A stretch of DNA of 18,124 nucleotides. Origin: Patescibacteria group bacterium (GTDB lineage: Bacteria > Patescibacteriota > Minisyncoccia > Portnoybacterales > GWB1-42-6). How positions within the stretch are numbered: position 1 is the stretch's first letter; each line of letters begins with the position of its first letter. Positions 6,801 through 13,573 of the stretch are shown one piece after another. Position numbers and translations under genes: made by a program. The stretch lies in contig JAHKAK010000110.1 of assembly GCA_018826025.1 (NCBI GenBank), positions 1 through 18,124 on the forward strand, written 5' to 3'. Under the pieces are notes generated by a model. It was not told the origin of the DNA and did no database searches. It saw nothing but the letters and a program-made list of their open reading frames with translations.

Positions 6801-6825
6801 AAACAGGCTTATTCCCTGTTTTTTT
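6801..6825 (+). terminator. Rho-independent terminator
   Basis: AAACAGG (6801-6807) pairs with CCTGTTT (6815-6821), followed by more T. It is well placed to end the transcript of the Gmad2-domain gene, directly after the larger octamer palindrome. Confidence 0.7.
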
Positions 6826-6928
6826 GCCTTTTTTTAACCTCCCGGCAACGGTTGTCAGGAGAGGGGGAAAGGGGTAAAATTGGGGTAAGAAGAAGCCAAA
6901 AACGGCACCCGATACCCTCGTAATAATT

Positions 6929-7177
6929 ATGAAAATAAAAGATTTACCAAAATATCCTCATGCTGGGCATCGGCAACGGTTAAGAATAAGATTTTTACAG
7001 TCCGGACTTGATGGATTTCTGGATTATGAAATAGTGGAATTGCTTTTGACGCTAGGAACACCGCGGCAAGATTGTAAACAGAGGGCGAAACAGGTTATAA
7101 AAAAATTTGGCGGTTTACGAGGCGCGTTCGACGCGACAATTGAAGATTTACAGCAGATTAAAAGAAAGGCGACTTAG
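6929..7177 (+). pseudogene. Truncated RadC/UPF0758 family protein
   Basis: The 82 residues match the N-terminal helical domain of RadC-like (UPF0758) proteins: HAGHRQRLRIRFLQSGLDGF, DYEIVELLLTLGTPRQDCKQ, and FGGLRGAFDATIEDLQQIK. In intact relatives the last segment continues into a KGIG helix-hairpin-helix; here it turns into RKAT and a stop. Shifting the frame restores KGDLGI for a few codons before another stop, so an indel near 7160 probably broke the gene. The JAB/MPN metalloprotease-like domain of full RadC is absent. Short CPR versions exist, so a functional minimal protein is possible but less likely. Confidence 0.65.
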
Positions 7178-7225
7178 GGATTTGAGTAATAGATTAAATA
7201 ATTTTTTAATTTTATCTTGAATAAT

Positions 7226-7960
7226 ATGATACAATACGAAGCAGTAATAAAAACAATGGAACAAAATGGCGGATTTGCGACGCTTGGGTATCTTAATCAG
7301 CAAGTTTTAAAAGTGCCAGGCGTAGAGTGGAAGACAAAAACGCCTTTTGCGAGCATTCGTCGTATAGTCCAAGATGAGCGGTTTTTTTTCAAGATAAAGC
7401 CTGGGCTTTGGGCATTGCGTTCATATAAGGACAAATTACCGCAAGAGATTTTTCCCACAGACATAGTTTCGCAATCAGAGCAAGAATTATTTAATCATAG
7501 CTATTACCAAGGATTATTGGTGGAAATAGGCAATTTGAAGAAGTACGCAACCTTTGTACCAAGTCAGGACAAAAATAAAAAGTTTCTTGGTAAAATTTTA
7601 AGCGAAGTTAGCTCGCAAGAAAGTTTTTATCAATTTGGCTACGACCACATCGTGCGAAAAGCAAAAACCGTTGACGTCTGCTGGTTTAATATTAGAAAGA
7701 TGCCGAGTGTTCTTTTTGAAGTTGAACACTCAACAGATATTCAAAACTCGTTGCTGAAATTCGTTGAGTTGCAAGACTACAATGCCAACTTTTTCATTGT
7801 CGCAGACAAAGTGAGAAAAGAAGAGTACATCGGAAAACTTGCGCTTAACGCATTTGTGCCGATAAAACAACGAGTCCAGTTTATGGACTACGATAAATTA
7901 TCAGACTGGCATACAAAAACATTTGAAATCGTAAGCGTGGAAAATAATCTTAATTTTTGA
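7226..7960 (+). CDS. Putative restriction-endonuclease-like protein (HARE-type wHTH plus PD-(D/E)XK-like fold)
   Basis: 244 residues from ATG 7226; a TTG nine bases earlier is an alternative start. Residues about 1-64 (EAVIKTMEQNGGFATLGYLN ... FFFKIKPGLWALR) fit the HARE-HTH/HB1 winged-helix domain, found in restriction enzymes and chromatin proteins. Residues about 128-200 look like a nuclease core: HIVRKAKTVDVCWFN followed by SVLFEVEHSTDI, giving D150 and E165-x-E167. An E-x-E in place of E-x-K is known in some type II enzymes such as BamHI. It may cut or bind specific DNA. No methyltransferase is nearby, so an ordinary restriction-modification pair is not supported. The A+T-rich composition and neighbours suggest acquired DNA. 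Confidence 0.6.
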   Translation: MIQYEAVIKTMEQNGGFATLGYLNQQVLKVPGVEWKTKTPFASIRRIVQDERFFFKIKPGLWALRSYKDKLPQEIFPTDIVSQSEQELFNHSYYQGLLVEIGNLKKYATFVPSQDKNKKFLGKILSEVSSQESFYQFGYDHIVRKAKTVDVCWFNIRKMPSVLFEVEHSTDIQNSLLKFVELQDYNANFFIVADKVRKEEYIGKLALNAFVPIKQRVQFMDYDKLSDWHTKTFEIVSVENNLNF

Positions 7961-7961
7961 T

Positions 7962-8153
7962 ATGGAGATACCATTACCGCCATTTTTTGCAAAAATTATT
8001 TTGCGATTTAATTCATTCAATCGGCTTAAAGTTATGTGTCGTGGATATAATGAAGATTTTGAAAATTTTACCGAGCTTGTATGGGAAGACGATAAATATC
8101 CGGATTTTTACGACAAAGAAATTTATCTGCAATTTCAGCTTTGGTTTTTATAA
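7962..8153 (+). CDS. Small hypothetical ORF
   Basis: A 63-residue frame starts at an ATG one base after the preceding stop. It includes PLPPFFAKIILRFNSFNRL and an acidic segment (GYNEDFENFTELVWEDDKYPDFYDKE). No family was recognised. It shares a frame with the broken nuclease at 8172, separated by two stops (8151 and 8166), so it may be its decayed front part rather than its own gene. No ribosome site is seen. Confidence 0.3.
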   Translation: MEIPLPPFFAKIILRFNSFNRLKVMCRGYNEDFENFTELVWEDDKYPDFYDKEIYLQFQLWFL

Positions 8154-8171
8154 AAATATCTTTCATAAATT

Positions 8172-8631
8172 ATGGATTACAAAACCCTTCAATTTCAATA
8201 CGTCAAAATATATTCTTATTTTAAAACGACTTGCGAACAGTTTGATTTATTAGAATGGAATGGGAAAATATTAAATGTTTGGAACAACGATAAAATTGTT
8301 GAAATTTACAGATACGAAGATTTAAAAGCGCTTAATATTTTCAAAATCTGATTTTATTCCAGATACAACAAAAGTTGGTGGTTCAAAAAGGTAGCGCTTT
8401 GTTTTAATTGAAGCAAAAAGTACAGGAACAGAAAATACAATAATAAGTCAGCTTTACTATCCATTTAGACAATGGCAAGAACAAACGAAGAAAAAAGTTA
8501 TTACATTATTTTTTGATAAAGCAAGCGGTAAAGATACTTATTCTATTTGGCAATTTGAATTTAGCGATCCTAAAAATTATAACAGCATAAAATTAGTAAA
8601 ATCAGGAAAGTTTAGAATTAAAGAAAAATAA
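8172..8631 (+). pseudogene. Broken PD-(D/E)XK nuclease-like gene (frameshift and stop)
   Basis: The first frame reads MDYKTLQFQYVKIYSYF ... YRYEDLKALNIFK and stops at 8349. In the next frame the protein continues as SDFIPDTTKVGGSK, meets TAG at 8392, then continues as RFVLIEAKSTGTENTIISQL and on to KSGKFRIKEK with a stop at 8629. IPD followed by IEAK is the PD-(D/E)XK nuclease signature, so the pieces clearly form one former gene of about 150 residues. A lost or gained base near 8345 and another in the A-run near 8385-8391 would repair it. Either a true pseudogene or assembly errors in homopolymers. It lies between two other nuclease-fold genes. Confidence 0.65.
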
Positions 8632-8639
8632 AATAAACT

Positions 8640-9587
8640 ATGAAAAAAAATCTTGGCAAAATTAAAAAAGTCGATTTGCGACAAGTGTTTCAAAACGAAG
8701 CATCTGATTTTACGCCGTGGTTAGAAAATAATATTAACGAACTTTCTGAAGCTATTGGGATTGAAATTATTGATGTAAGACGGGAGGGCGGAGTCGGAAC
8801 TTTTAGTTGTGATTTAATTGGCACCGAGGCCAATTCCGAAGACAAGGTTATTATCGAAAATCAATTAGCTCAAACCGACCACGCTCATCTTGGCCAGATT
8901 ATTACTTATGCGTCAGGAGTTGGCGCAAAATATGTTGTTTGGGTTGCAAAAAAAATCAGAGAAGAGCATCAAAAAGCATTGGAATGGCTAAATGAAAATG
9001 CAAGCGAAATTTCTTTTTTTGGTGTTGAAATTGCGGCAATCGCCATTGATGAAAGTAAGCCAGCTTTGAGTTTTAGATTAGTCATTGAGCCGAACACATG
9101 GAGCAAAGAAGTTAAACAAGCAACGGAGCAAATTGATGAAAGACACCAAAAATATTTGCAGTTTTTTACTCGTTTGGTTGCCGAATACGAAAAAGTGAAA
9201 CCCGAATGGCGTCATTTGACCGCGCGACCGGATAGTTGGCTTTCATTTGGTGCTGGCAAAACAGGGTTTAGTTTTGTTTGGGCATTTCGTGGCGATAATC
9301 GTTTTGACATCGAGCTTTACATAGATACGAAAGATAAAGATGAAGTAAAGGCATATTTTGCTGAATTGAAACAATACCAAAAAGAAATTGACAACAAAAT
9401 ACCTGATTTAAATTGGGAAGAACTATCAGAAAAACGAGGATCGCGTATCGCTGTTTATAAAAAAATGCCCGTACCAATTAAAAAATTGACCAACGAACAG
9501 ATAAATGAACTTATCCAATGGGCAATCTCGCAAATGGATATTTTCAGACAAGTTTTTCCGTATTACATTAATAAATTAGAAAAATAA
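8640..9587 (+). CDS. DUF4268 domain protein with nuclease-like N-terminus
   Basis: 315 residues. The N-terminal part resembles a PD-(D/E)XK fold: IDVRREGGVGTFSCDLIG gives D58, then VIIENQLAQTDHAHLGQIIT gives E73-N-Q75, where Q stands in place of the usual Lys, followed by a conserved YASG. Residues about 160-315 (HQKYLQFFTRLVAEYE ... WRHLTARPDSWLSFGAGKTG ... QMDIFRQVFPYY) fit DUF4268 (PF14088). Such proteins are scattered among mobile and defence loci; a nuclease or regulatory role is inferred and not shown. The length is full for the family and no frame damage is seen, unlike the gene before it. The start is 8 bases after the broken nuclease's stop, without a Shine-Dalgarno. Confidence 0.75.
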   Translation: MKKNLGKIKKVDLRQVFQNEASDFTPWLENNINELSEAIGIEIIDVRREGGVGTFSCDLIGTEANSEDKVIIENQLAQTDHAHLGQIITYASGVGAKYVVWVAKKIREEHQKALEWLNENASEISFFGVEIAAIAIDESKPALSFRLVIEPNTWSKEVKQATEQIDERHQKYLQFFTRLVAEYEKVKPEWRHLTARPDSWLSFGAGKTGFSFVWAFRGDNRFDIELYIDTKDKDEVKAYFAELKQYQKEIDNKIPDLNWEELSEKRGSRIAVYKKMPVPIKKLTNEQINELIQWAISQMDIFRQVFPYYINKLEK

Positions 9588-9592
9588 ATTTA

Positions 9593-9646
9593 GGTGGCGC
9601 GTCAGCTTCGCTGGCACGAAATTCGGCGGCAAGATTTAGAGAGATT
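9593..9646. repeat. Partial intergenic repeat (GGCACGAAATTCGGCGG type)
   Basis: GGTGGCGCGTCAGC, a small CAGC-TTC-GCTG hairpin, then GGCACGAAATTCGGCGG and CAAGATTTA. The right part matches 5812-5828 and the ends of the repeats around acyP. A shortened copy of that family lies here, between the DUF4268 gene and the membrane protein. Confidence 0.5.
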
Positions 9647-9688
9647 TATAGGCGTTTTTAAATTAGACTAAAAAAAATATCATTTTTT

Positions 9689-10429
9689 ATGACTTGGTGG
9701 GGGCAAATTATTTTTAATATCATCGGTGGTGCGATAGTTGCACTTTTAACTTGGTTGTCTTTATGGTTGTTCAAGAGATATCAGAAATATGATTTTAAGA
9801 AGGTATTCGGGAAAGATATTTCTGATAATTTTTTTGTGGTGTACGGTGAAATGAAAATTCGTCCTTTATTTGAAAAAGACGGTAGGCCTGTTTCATGGCC
9901 TTATCATAAGCCGGGGGGCAAAGGTTTTTTTAATGTAAATTTGATCGTATCTTTTACTGAAACCAAATCTGCAAAATATATTTCTGAAACGTTTGGAAAG
10001 GCTGGCGGCACTTCTCCGAAGCTTGTTTCTGATAATGAAATAAAAGAAAAATTAGATGTATCATTTTTATCGATTGGTGGCTATAATAATTTTAAAACAA
10101 TTGACGTGCTCAATTGTAAAGAAAATATTTATTACGACCTTAAAACTTCTATCGATCCCGTAGTTATTGTAGCGAAAGGGGACAAGACAGTATTCTCAAT
10201 AAAGGATAATTATGATTATGGTTTTATCATTAAAATAAGACCTGTTTCATTTCCAAACAGGACATGGATAGCTGTTGCTGGACTGGGCGAGTGGGGAACA
10301 AGTGGCGCTGTGTGGTATTTGTCTAAAAATTGGAAAAAGCTACCAAAAAATAAATCATTCGGGATGATAATAAAAGTAAAAGGTTACCAAGACGAATCTG
10401 CTGAGGTAGTGCATAAAATTGTGACATAG
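9689..10429 (+). CDS. Membrane-anchored protein of unknown family
   Basis: 246 residues with one TM segment at about 5-28 and a positive patch (FKRYQKYDFKK) right after it, so the main domain probably stays in the cytoplasm. The domain has two Gly-rich motifs, SIGGYNNFKT (128-137) and VAGLGEWGTSGAVWYL (196-211), with YDYGFIIKIRPVSFPN between them. This looks like an alpha/beta fold with a ligand site and resembles uncharacterised sensor-like domains in bacteria. No family name can be given with confidence. The next gene has an R-x4-H motif as in HEPN RNases, about 100 bases downstream on the same strand, so the two may work together. No Shine-Dalgarno; A+T-rich start region. Confidence 0.7.
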   Translation: MTWWGQIIFNIIGGAIVALLTWLSLWLFKRYQKYDFKKVFGKDISDNFFVVYGEMKIRPLFEKDGRPVSWPYHKPGGKGFFNVNLIVSFTETKSAKYISETFGKAGGTSPKLVSDNEIKEKLDVSFLSIGGYNNFKTIDVLNCKENIYYDLKTSIDPVVIVAKGDKTVFSIKDNYDYGFIIKIRPVSFPNRTWIAVAGLGEWGTSGAVWYLSKNWKKLPKNKSFGMIIKVKGYQDESAEVVHKIVT

Positions 10430-10435
10430 GAGGGA

Positions 10436-10462
10436 AAAGGTGTCAGGCTCTATTAACTTAAT
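10436..10462 (+). other. AAAAGGTGTCAGG-type sequence (REP-like)
   Basis: AAAAGGTGTCAGG followed by a TTAA-rich stretch occurs here and at 16281-16307; shorter AAAGGTGT versions stand at 11880-11887 and 13019-13026. This wording resembles motifs next to REP-associated Y1 transposases, but no transposase is present. Similarity only. Confidence 0.25.
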
Positions 10463-10526
10463 ATTTCTTTTGTCCTTGTCGCGGGGCTATATCAAATTAG
10501 ATGGTTTGTTGTGTTAATCTTCATTA

Positions 10527-11051
10527 ATGCTTTCTCGAAGTAAAATAAATAAAGCCCGATCTGGAATAGGTGTAAATTTATTTAGCCCTATTCGTTTATT
10601 GTTGAAAAACGGACATTATGTACCCGCTGTAATTTTACTTTGTTGCTGTGTGGACTATTTGGCTAAATATTATACGGGGAAAATAGGGGGTTCTTTAAAT
10701 AAGAAAAATTATATCGATTTTGTTAAGCGGTTTTTACCTCAATATAATTCCTTGGATTTTTACAAAATTATTAGATGTGGATTGATACATTCATATAATC
10801 TAGGAGATAAATATTTAATTTTAAAGATAGGAAGCTATAATATAAAGAATAATTTACATCTTACGAAAGTATTTAAAAATAATCAGGAAATAATTTTAAT
10901 ACATCCAAGGATTTTATTAGAAGAAGTTAGAACTGCTTGCAAGCTGTATTTTAAAGAGTTAAAAATTAATGAAAATTTACAATTTAATTTTTTAAAAAAT
11001 GTTGACGTAATTGACACTAGAAGGCAGACCTATAAAGTTAAGAAAAGATAG
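10527..11051 (+). CDS. Putative HEPN-like protein (possible RNase)
   Basis: 174 residues, basic and mostly helical. HYVPAVILLCCCVDYLAKYY (30-49) forms a hydrophobic helix. IDFVKRFLPQYNSLDFYKII leads into RCGLIHSY, which gives R83-x4-H88, the catalytic signature of HEPN ribonucleases and of many RNA-cutting toxins. A Cys triplet (39-41) sits in the first helix. HEPN proteins cut RNA in toxin-antitoxin, CRISPR and abortive-infection systems, but many are non-catalytic, and the motif is short. No MNT-type antitoxin gene is adjacent. Its only same-strand neighbour is the anchored protein upstream. Very A+T-rich, with many rare Ile and Asn codons in the second half. Confidence 0.55.
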   Translation: MLSRSKINKARSGIGVNLFSPIRLLLKNGHYVPAVILLCCCVDYLAKYYTGKIGGSLNKKNYIDFVKRFLPQYNSLDFYKIIRCGLIHSYNLGDKYLILKIGSYNIKNNLHLTKVFKNNQEIILIHPRILLEEVRTACKLYFKELKINENLQFNFLKNVDVIDTRRQTYKVKKR

Positions 11052-11062
11052 AAATAATGCAG

Positions 11063-11092
11063 AAAAAAAACTCACGCAGTCAGACTGCGTGA
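11063..11092 (-). terminator. Hairpin with T-tract on the minus strand
   Basis: TCACGCAGT (11072-11080) pairs with ACTGCGTGA (11084-11092) over CAG. Eight A precede it on the plus strand, so it has terminator form only for minus-strand transcription, although no minus gene lies nearby. On the plus strand it may merely protect the HEPN-like mRNA end. Confidence 0.4.
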
Positions 11093-11124
11093 ACCACCAT
11101 TAATTTATCGTAAGATTTAAATTT

Positions 11125-11208
11125 ATGAACTATCTAAAATTAGCTTTGATTGGAATCGCGGGGGTTATTTTAGGAACCCCCCTCCGCCAGCAGGGGAGAG
11201 ATGTATAA
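11125..11208 (+). pseudogene. N-terminal remnant of the anchored winged-helix gene (copy 1)
   Basis: The first 18 codons (MNYLKLALIGIAGVILGT) are identical in protein to the gene at 13574, including its upstream AAATTT-ATG. Then the frame runs into unrelated sequence (PLRQQGRDV) and stops. A 32-bp hairpin repeat begins three bases later. The block 11109-11242 has the same length (134) and order as 13053-13186, so the two arose from one duplicated unit. Confidence 0.75.
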
Positions 11209-11210
11209 TA

Positions 11211-11242
11211 ACATCCTTAAAAACTGGAGTTTGTAAGGATGT
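11211..11242. repeat. 32-bp hairpin repeat, copy 1
   Basis: ACATCCTTA pairs with TAAGGATGT; inside, after an A/G mismatch, AAAC pairs with GTTT over the loop TGGA. All five copies have the same 32 bases. This one follows the truncated gene remnant and lies 43 bases before the anchored protein at 11285. Confidence 0.85.
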
Positions 11243-11284
11243 GGTCGTGTGTTGGGTAAAATATAAATAATTAAAAAAACGCTT

Positions 11285-11872
11285 ATGATCTTTGAACATT
11301 CTTCAAGCAGCAAAAAGATTTTATTGGCAATTATTTTAGCAGTTTTGTTTTTTGGCACTTTAGCTATATTATGGCCAAAGATTTTTAACCGGCCAGCCGA
11401 CAAAATAGTCGTTCCTGATGAGGAAACAGCGGATTGGAGAACATTTAACGGCGATAATGGCGCTTCGTTTAAATATCCTGAAAATTTGCCAATCTTATCC
11501 ACCGGCGCTTCGACTAATTATATCCGCACTCAAGAATGGCCGCCAAATCTGCTGATAGCGGATAATGGCGGATTTTCGTGCCAGGAAGGCGGACTCGGGA
11601 TAGGCGGCCGCCCCGGCATGACAATACAAAAAACTATGGATAGCATCGTTTATTGCATTGAAAATGTCAGTGAGGGAGCGGCCGGAACGGTTTATACGGA
11701 TTATACCTACACATTTTTGGCAGGAAACAAGTTGGTCAAGTTCAATTTCACTTTAGCCTATCCGCAATGCGTCAATTACGACGATCCTCAAAAGACGGCC
11801 TGCGAACAGGAACGTCAAACCTTTGACTTGGATATGCTAATTAATCGCATGGCTAAAAGCCTGCAGTTATAA
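11285..11872 (+). CDS. Membrane-anchored secreted protein, unknown function
   Basis: 195 residues with a TM segment at about 11-31 (ILLAIILAVLFFGTLAILW) behind a short basic N-terminus. The rest should be outside the cell. It contains FNGDNGASFKYPENLPILST, a pattern common in short secreted CPR proteins (a beta-rich domain of the PsbP/DUF type is possible), and Cys at about 99, 119, 159 and 168 that could form two disulphides. No catalytic motif was recognised. The start follows an A-rich stretch with no Shine-Dalgarno, downstream of hairpin copy 1. Similar domain wording (SFAYPKEFGEGK) is seen in the large anchored protein at 16371. Confidence 0.7.
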   Translation: MIFEHSSSSKKILLAIILAVLFFGTLAILWPKIFNRPADKIVVPDEETADWRTFNGDNGASFKYPENLPILSTGASTNYIRTQEWPPNLLIADNGGFSCQEGGLGIGGRPGMTIQKTMDSIVYCIENVSEGAAGTVYTDYTYTFLAGNKLVKFNFTLAYPQCVNYDDPQKTACEQERQTFDLDMLINRMAKSLQL

Positions 11873-11902
11873 AAAAGGGAAAGGTGTTCTTTTTTCGAGT
11901 GG

Positions 11903-11996
11903 GATCTGTTGAAGCCCGACTTCAGCCAGCCGCGAAAATAGATCAGAACATTGATGTACCAATAACATCCTTAAAAACTGGAGTTTGTAAGGATGT
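11903..11996. repeat. 94-bp repeat unit ending in hairpin copy 2
   Basis: A GAAG...CTTC segment with GACTTCAGCCAGCCGCGAAA and ACATTGATGTACC precedes the 32-bp hairpin (11965-11996). The unit recurs at 14499-14592 with the same length and a few substitutions. The hairpin ends six bases before a TATAAT box (12003-12008) of the TPR gene. Confidence 0.75.
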
Positions 11997-12002
11997 AGTG
12001 AG

Positions 12003-12008
12003 TATAAT
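12003..12008 (+). promoter_or_regulatory. -10 box of the TPR gene
   Basis: A consensus TATAAT ends six bases before the ATG at 12015, so transcription should begin at or next to the start codon (leaderless). A clear -35 is missing; the position lies in the hairpin repeat (TGGAGT, three of six matches, spacing 18). Confidence 0.5.
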
Positions 12009-12014
12009 TAAAAA

Positions 12015-13004
12015 ATGGAAAATAAAATTAAAGAAGCGGATAATTTAATCCGGCAAGGAAAGTCATCATTAGCGGTGATTGTTATTAAGAGTGCCTTGAA
12101 AAAAGCGCCGGAATATCCATACTTGCACTATCTTTTGGGCATCGCCAGAATGAAATGTTTGAGGTTTTTTTTGGCAAAAAGAGCGTTTGAGAAAGCCAAT
12201 CATCTATTGCCCAATAACGCGGAAAATCTGAGAAGTTTAGGATGGGTTAAAGTTATGTTAGGGCAATTAGATGAAGGTAGAAAAGATTTAAGAGAGGCGA
12301 TTAGCTTGGATTTGGTAAATTCGTTGGCATACATGGATTTGGCAATGAGCTACTTCCATTATTTTGATTTCAAAGAAGGAAAGCAATGGTTGGAACGAGC
12401 GCTTTCTTTGGCGCCCGAAGATCAGTTTTTATTAGATAACGCCAAAATAGCAAAGAAATTAGAGAAGGAATTCTTGAAGTATTCGGATAAAGAAAGACAA
12501 AAAATGAAAAGAGAAAAATCAAATCAAGAATTTCAGAAATTTTTAAGAATATCGGCATTGCAGTATTATTACGCGGGAAAAGCCTTGGCACAAGACGAAG
12601 CGGAAGAGGTTAGAGAAGAAGCACGGCTTAATGGATCTGATGCGTCAGTTCTGACCTCCGAACAAGAAACGGAAATTGCTTCCATAAGAAAATTGAACAA
12701 GATATCGCAAAAGAAGGAAATTATAAAAAAACGCGAAGAAATAGAAGGAGAATTTTTGCGGTTACTGAAAAAGATTAGCAGTCCATTTAGCGTCGAACAT
12801 ATAAAAGATATTATTTACTACGAAAAAGATAATGACGATCTAACGAAAATTATTTCTATTTTTGATCGAGGCGGCGACGTAAAGGAATTAGATCAGATAC
12901 TGGAAATCGTTAATGATGCCTGGAATTATTTTCCGCATAAAAGCTTGGACGGACTTTGTCCAATGGATAAAATATTGGAATATAAAGATAGACATAAAAA
13001 ATAG
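12015..13004 (+). CDS. TPR-repeat protein
   Basis: 329 residues, cytoplasmic. Residues about 1-150 hold at least four tetratricopeptide repeats, for example YPYLHYLLGIARMKCLRFFL, ENLRSLGWVKVMLGQLDEGR and NSLAYMDLAMSYFHYFDFKE. A charged coiled-coil-like stretch follows (150-240, Lys/Glu-rich with EFLKYSDKERQKMKREKSNQ). The C-terminal region ends with NYFPHKSLDGLCPMDKILEY, a Pro-His-containing signature near the end of several repeat proteins, function unknown. TPRs bind other proteins, so it is likely a scaffold; no partner is evident. The -10 box is six bases before ATG with the hairpin repeat directly upstream. Confidence 0.8.
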   Translation: MENKIKEADNLIRQGKSSLAVIVIKSALKKAPEYPYLHYLLGIARMKCLRFFLAKRAFEKANHLLPNNAENLRSLGWVKVMLGQLDEGRKDLREAISLDLVNSLAYMDLAMSYFHYFDFKEGKQWLERALSLAPEDQFLLDNAKIAKKLEKEFLKYSDKERQKMKREKSNQEFQKFLRISALQYYYAGKALAQDEAEEVREEARLNGSDASVLTSEQETEIASIRKLNKISQKKEIIKKREEIEGEFLRLLKKISSPFSVEHIKDIIYYEKDNDDLTKIISIFDRGGDVKELDQILEIVNDAWNYFPHKSLDGLCPMDKILEYKDRHKK

Positions 13005-13068
13005 CAAGAGGATCAGGAAAAGGTGTCCCCCCAGAGGCAGGCAAGCATTTCTCGCAAGACCTAAATTT

Positions 13069-13152
13069 ATGAACTATCTAAAATTAGCCTTGATTGGAAT
13101 CGCGGGGGTTATTTCAGAAGCTCACCTCCGCCAGCAAGGGAGAGATGTATAA
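13069..13152 (+). pseudogene. N-terminal remnant of the anchored winged-helix gene (copy 2)
   Basis: The first 15 codons (MNYLKLALIGIAGVI) match the gene at 13574, followed by SEAHLRQQGRDV and a stop. Within the 134-base unit 13053-13186 it aligns without gaps to 11109-11242, with substitutions; this copy is the more diverged. A 32-bp hairpin repeat begins three bases after the stop. Confidence 0.75.
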
Positions 13153-13154
13153 TA

Positions 13155-13186
13155 ACATCCTTAAAAACTGGAGTTTGTAAGGATGT
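13155..13186. repeat. 32-bp hairpin repeat, copy 3
   Basis: Identical to copy 1 and, like it, attached to a truncated copy of the anchored winged-helix gene. It ends four bases before the TATAAT box of the ArsR-like regulator gene. Confidence 0.85.
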
Positions 13187-13190
13187 GGTG

Positions 13191-13196
13191 TATAAT
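13191..13196 (+). promoter_or_regulatory. -10 box of the ArsR-like regulator
   Basis: A consensus TATAAT ends six bases before the ATG at 13203, predicting a leaderless mRNA. The same spacing occurs at the TPR gene. TGGAGT in the hairpin loop lies 16 bases upstream and may be the -35. Confidence 0.5.
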
Positions 13197-13202
13197 GAAG
13201 AT

Positions 13203-13490
13203 ATGAAAAAATTAAAGACCGCAAAACAAATGGAGCGGCACTTGAAGGGGATGGCAAACCATTACCGCATTGAGATATTGCTGGCTATCGCCGCTCGGGA
13301 GGGTATTACGCTGGAAGAGATAGTGAGGACTCTTGGCGCAAATGAAAAGACGATCGGCGAACATACCCGGCGGCTTTATCAGGCGGGATTACTTGATAAA
13401 AAATACAAAGGAAAATTCGTGGAGCATAAATTGTCGCCCTACGGAAAAACCTTCGTTCGCTTCCTGGAATCATTCCGCCGAACACAATAA
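13203..13490 (+). CDS. ArsR-like winged-helix transcriptional regulator
   Basis: 95 residues from ATG 13203; a GTG at 13185 would add six residues but lies upstream of the likely transcription start. ANHYRIEILLAIA (18-30), then ITLEEIVRTLGANEKTIGEH (HTH) and KGKFVEHKLSPYGK (wing) fit the ArsR-type fold. The Cys pair of metal sensors is absent, so the signal is not a metal bound at that site. It could act as a local repressor. Its stop codon (TAA 13488-13490) lies inside the arm of hairpin copy 4, so the gene end is made by the repeat. Confidence 0.75.
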   Translation: MKKLKTAKQMERHLKGMANHYRIEILLAIAAREGITLEEIVRTLGANEKTIGEHTRRLYQAGLLDKKYKGKFVEHKLSPYGKTFVRFLESFRRTQ

Positions 13491-13530
13491 CATCCTTAAA
13501 AACTGGAGTTTGTAAGGATGTTATTGTGTT
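13481..13530. repeat. 32-bp hairpin repeat, copy 4, extended to an 18-bp stem
   Basis: Around the core (13490-13521) the flanks extend the palindrome: AACACAATAACATCC pairs with GGATGTTATTGTGTT. The stop codon of the ArsR-like gene is in the left arm. It probably ends or protects that mRNA and lies before the anchored winged-helix gene. No U-tract follows. Confidence 0.85.
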
Positions 13531-13573
13531 GAAATCCGCCAAAACCTGGCTTTAATTCGTAAAATCTAAATTT

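Noticed and set aside
7957..8253. 98-codon ORF overlapping the small ORF at 7962
   Set aside because: It is a shifted frame over the region that encodes the nuclease-like pieces and shows no motif.
7226..9587. A complete restriction-modification system
   Set aside because: No methyltransferase motifs were seen in any frame here.
10436..10462. An IS200/REP-type insertion sequence
   Set aside because: Only short AAAGGTGT motifs are present; no Y1 transposase gene is in the window.
12913..13152. 79-codon ORF as one gene
   Set aside because: Its front is a shadow of the TPR gene; only the last 27 codons, the duplicated gene start, are meaningful.
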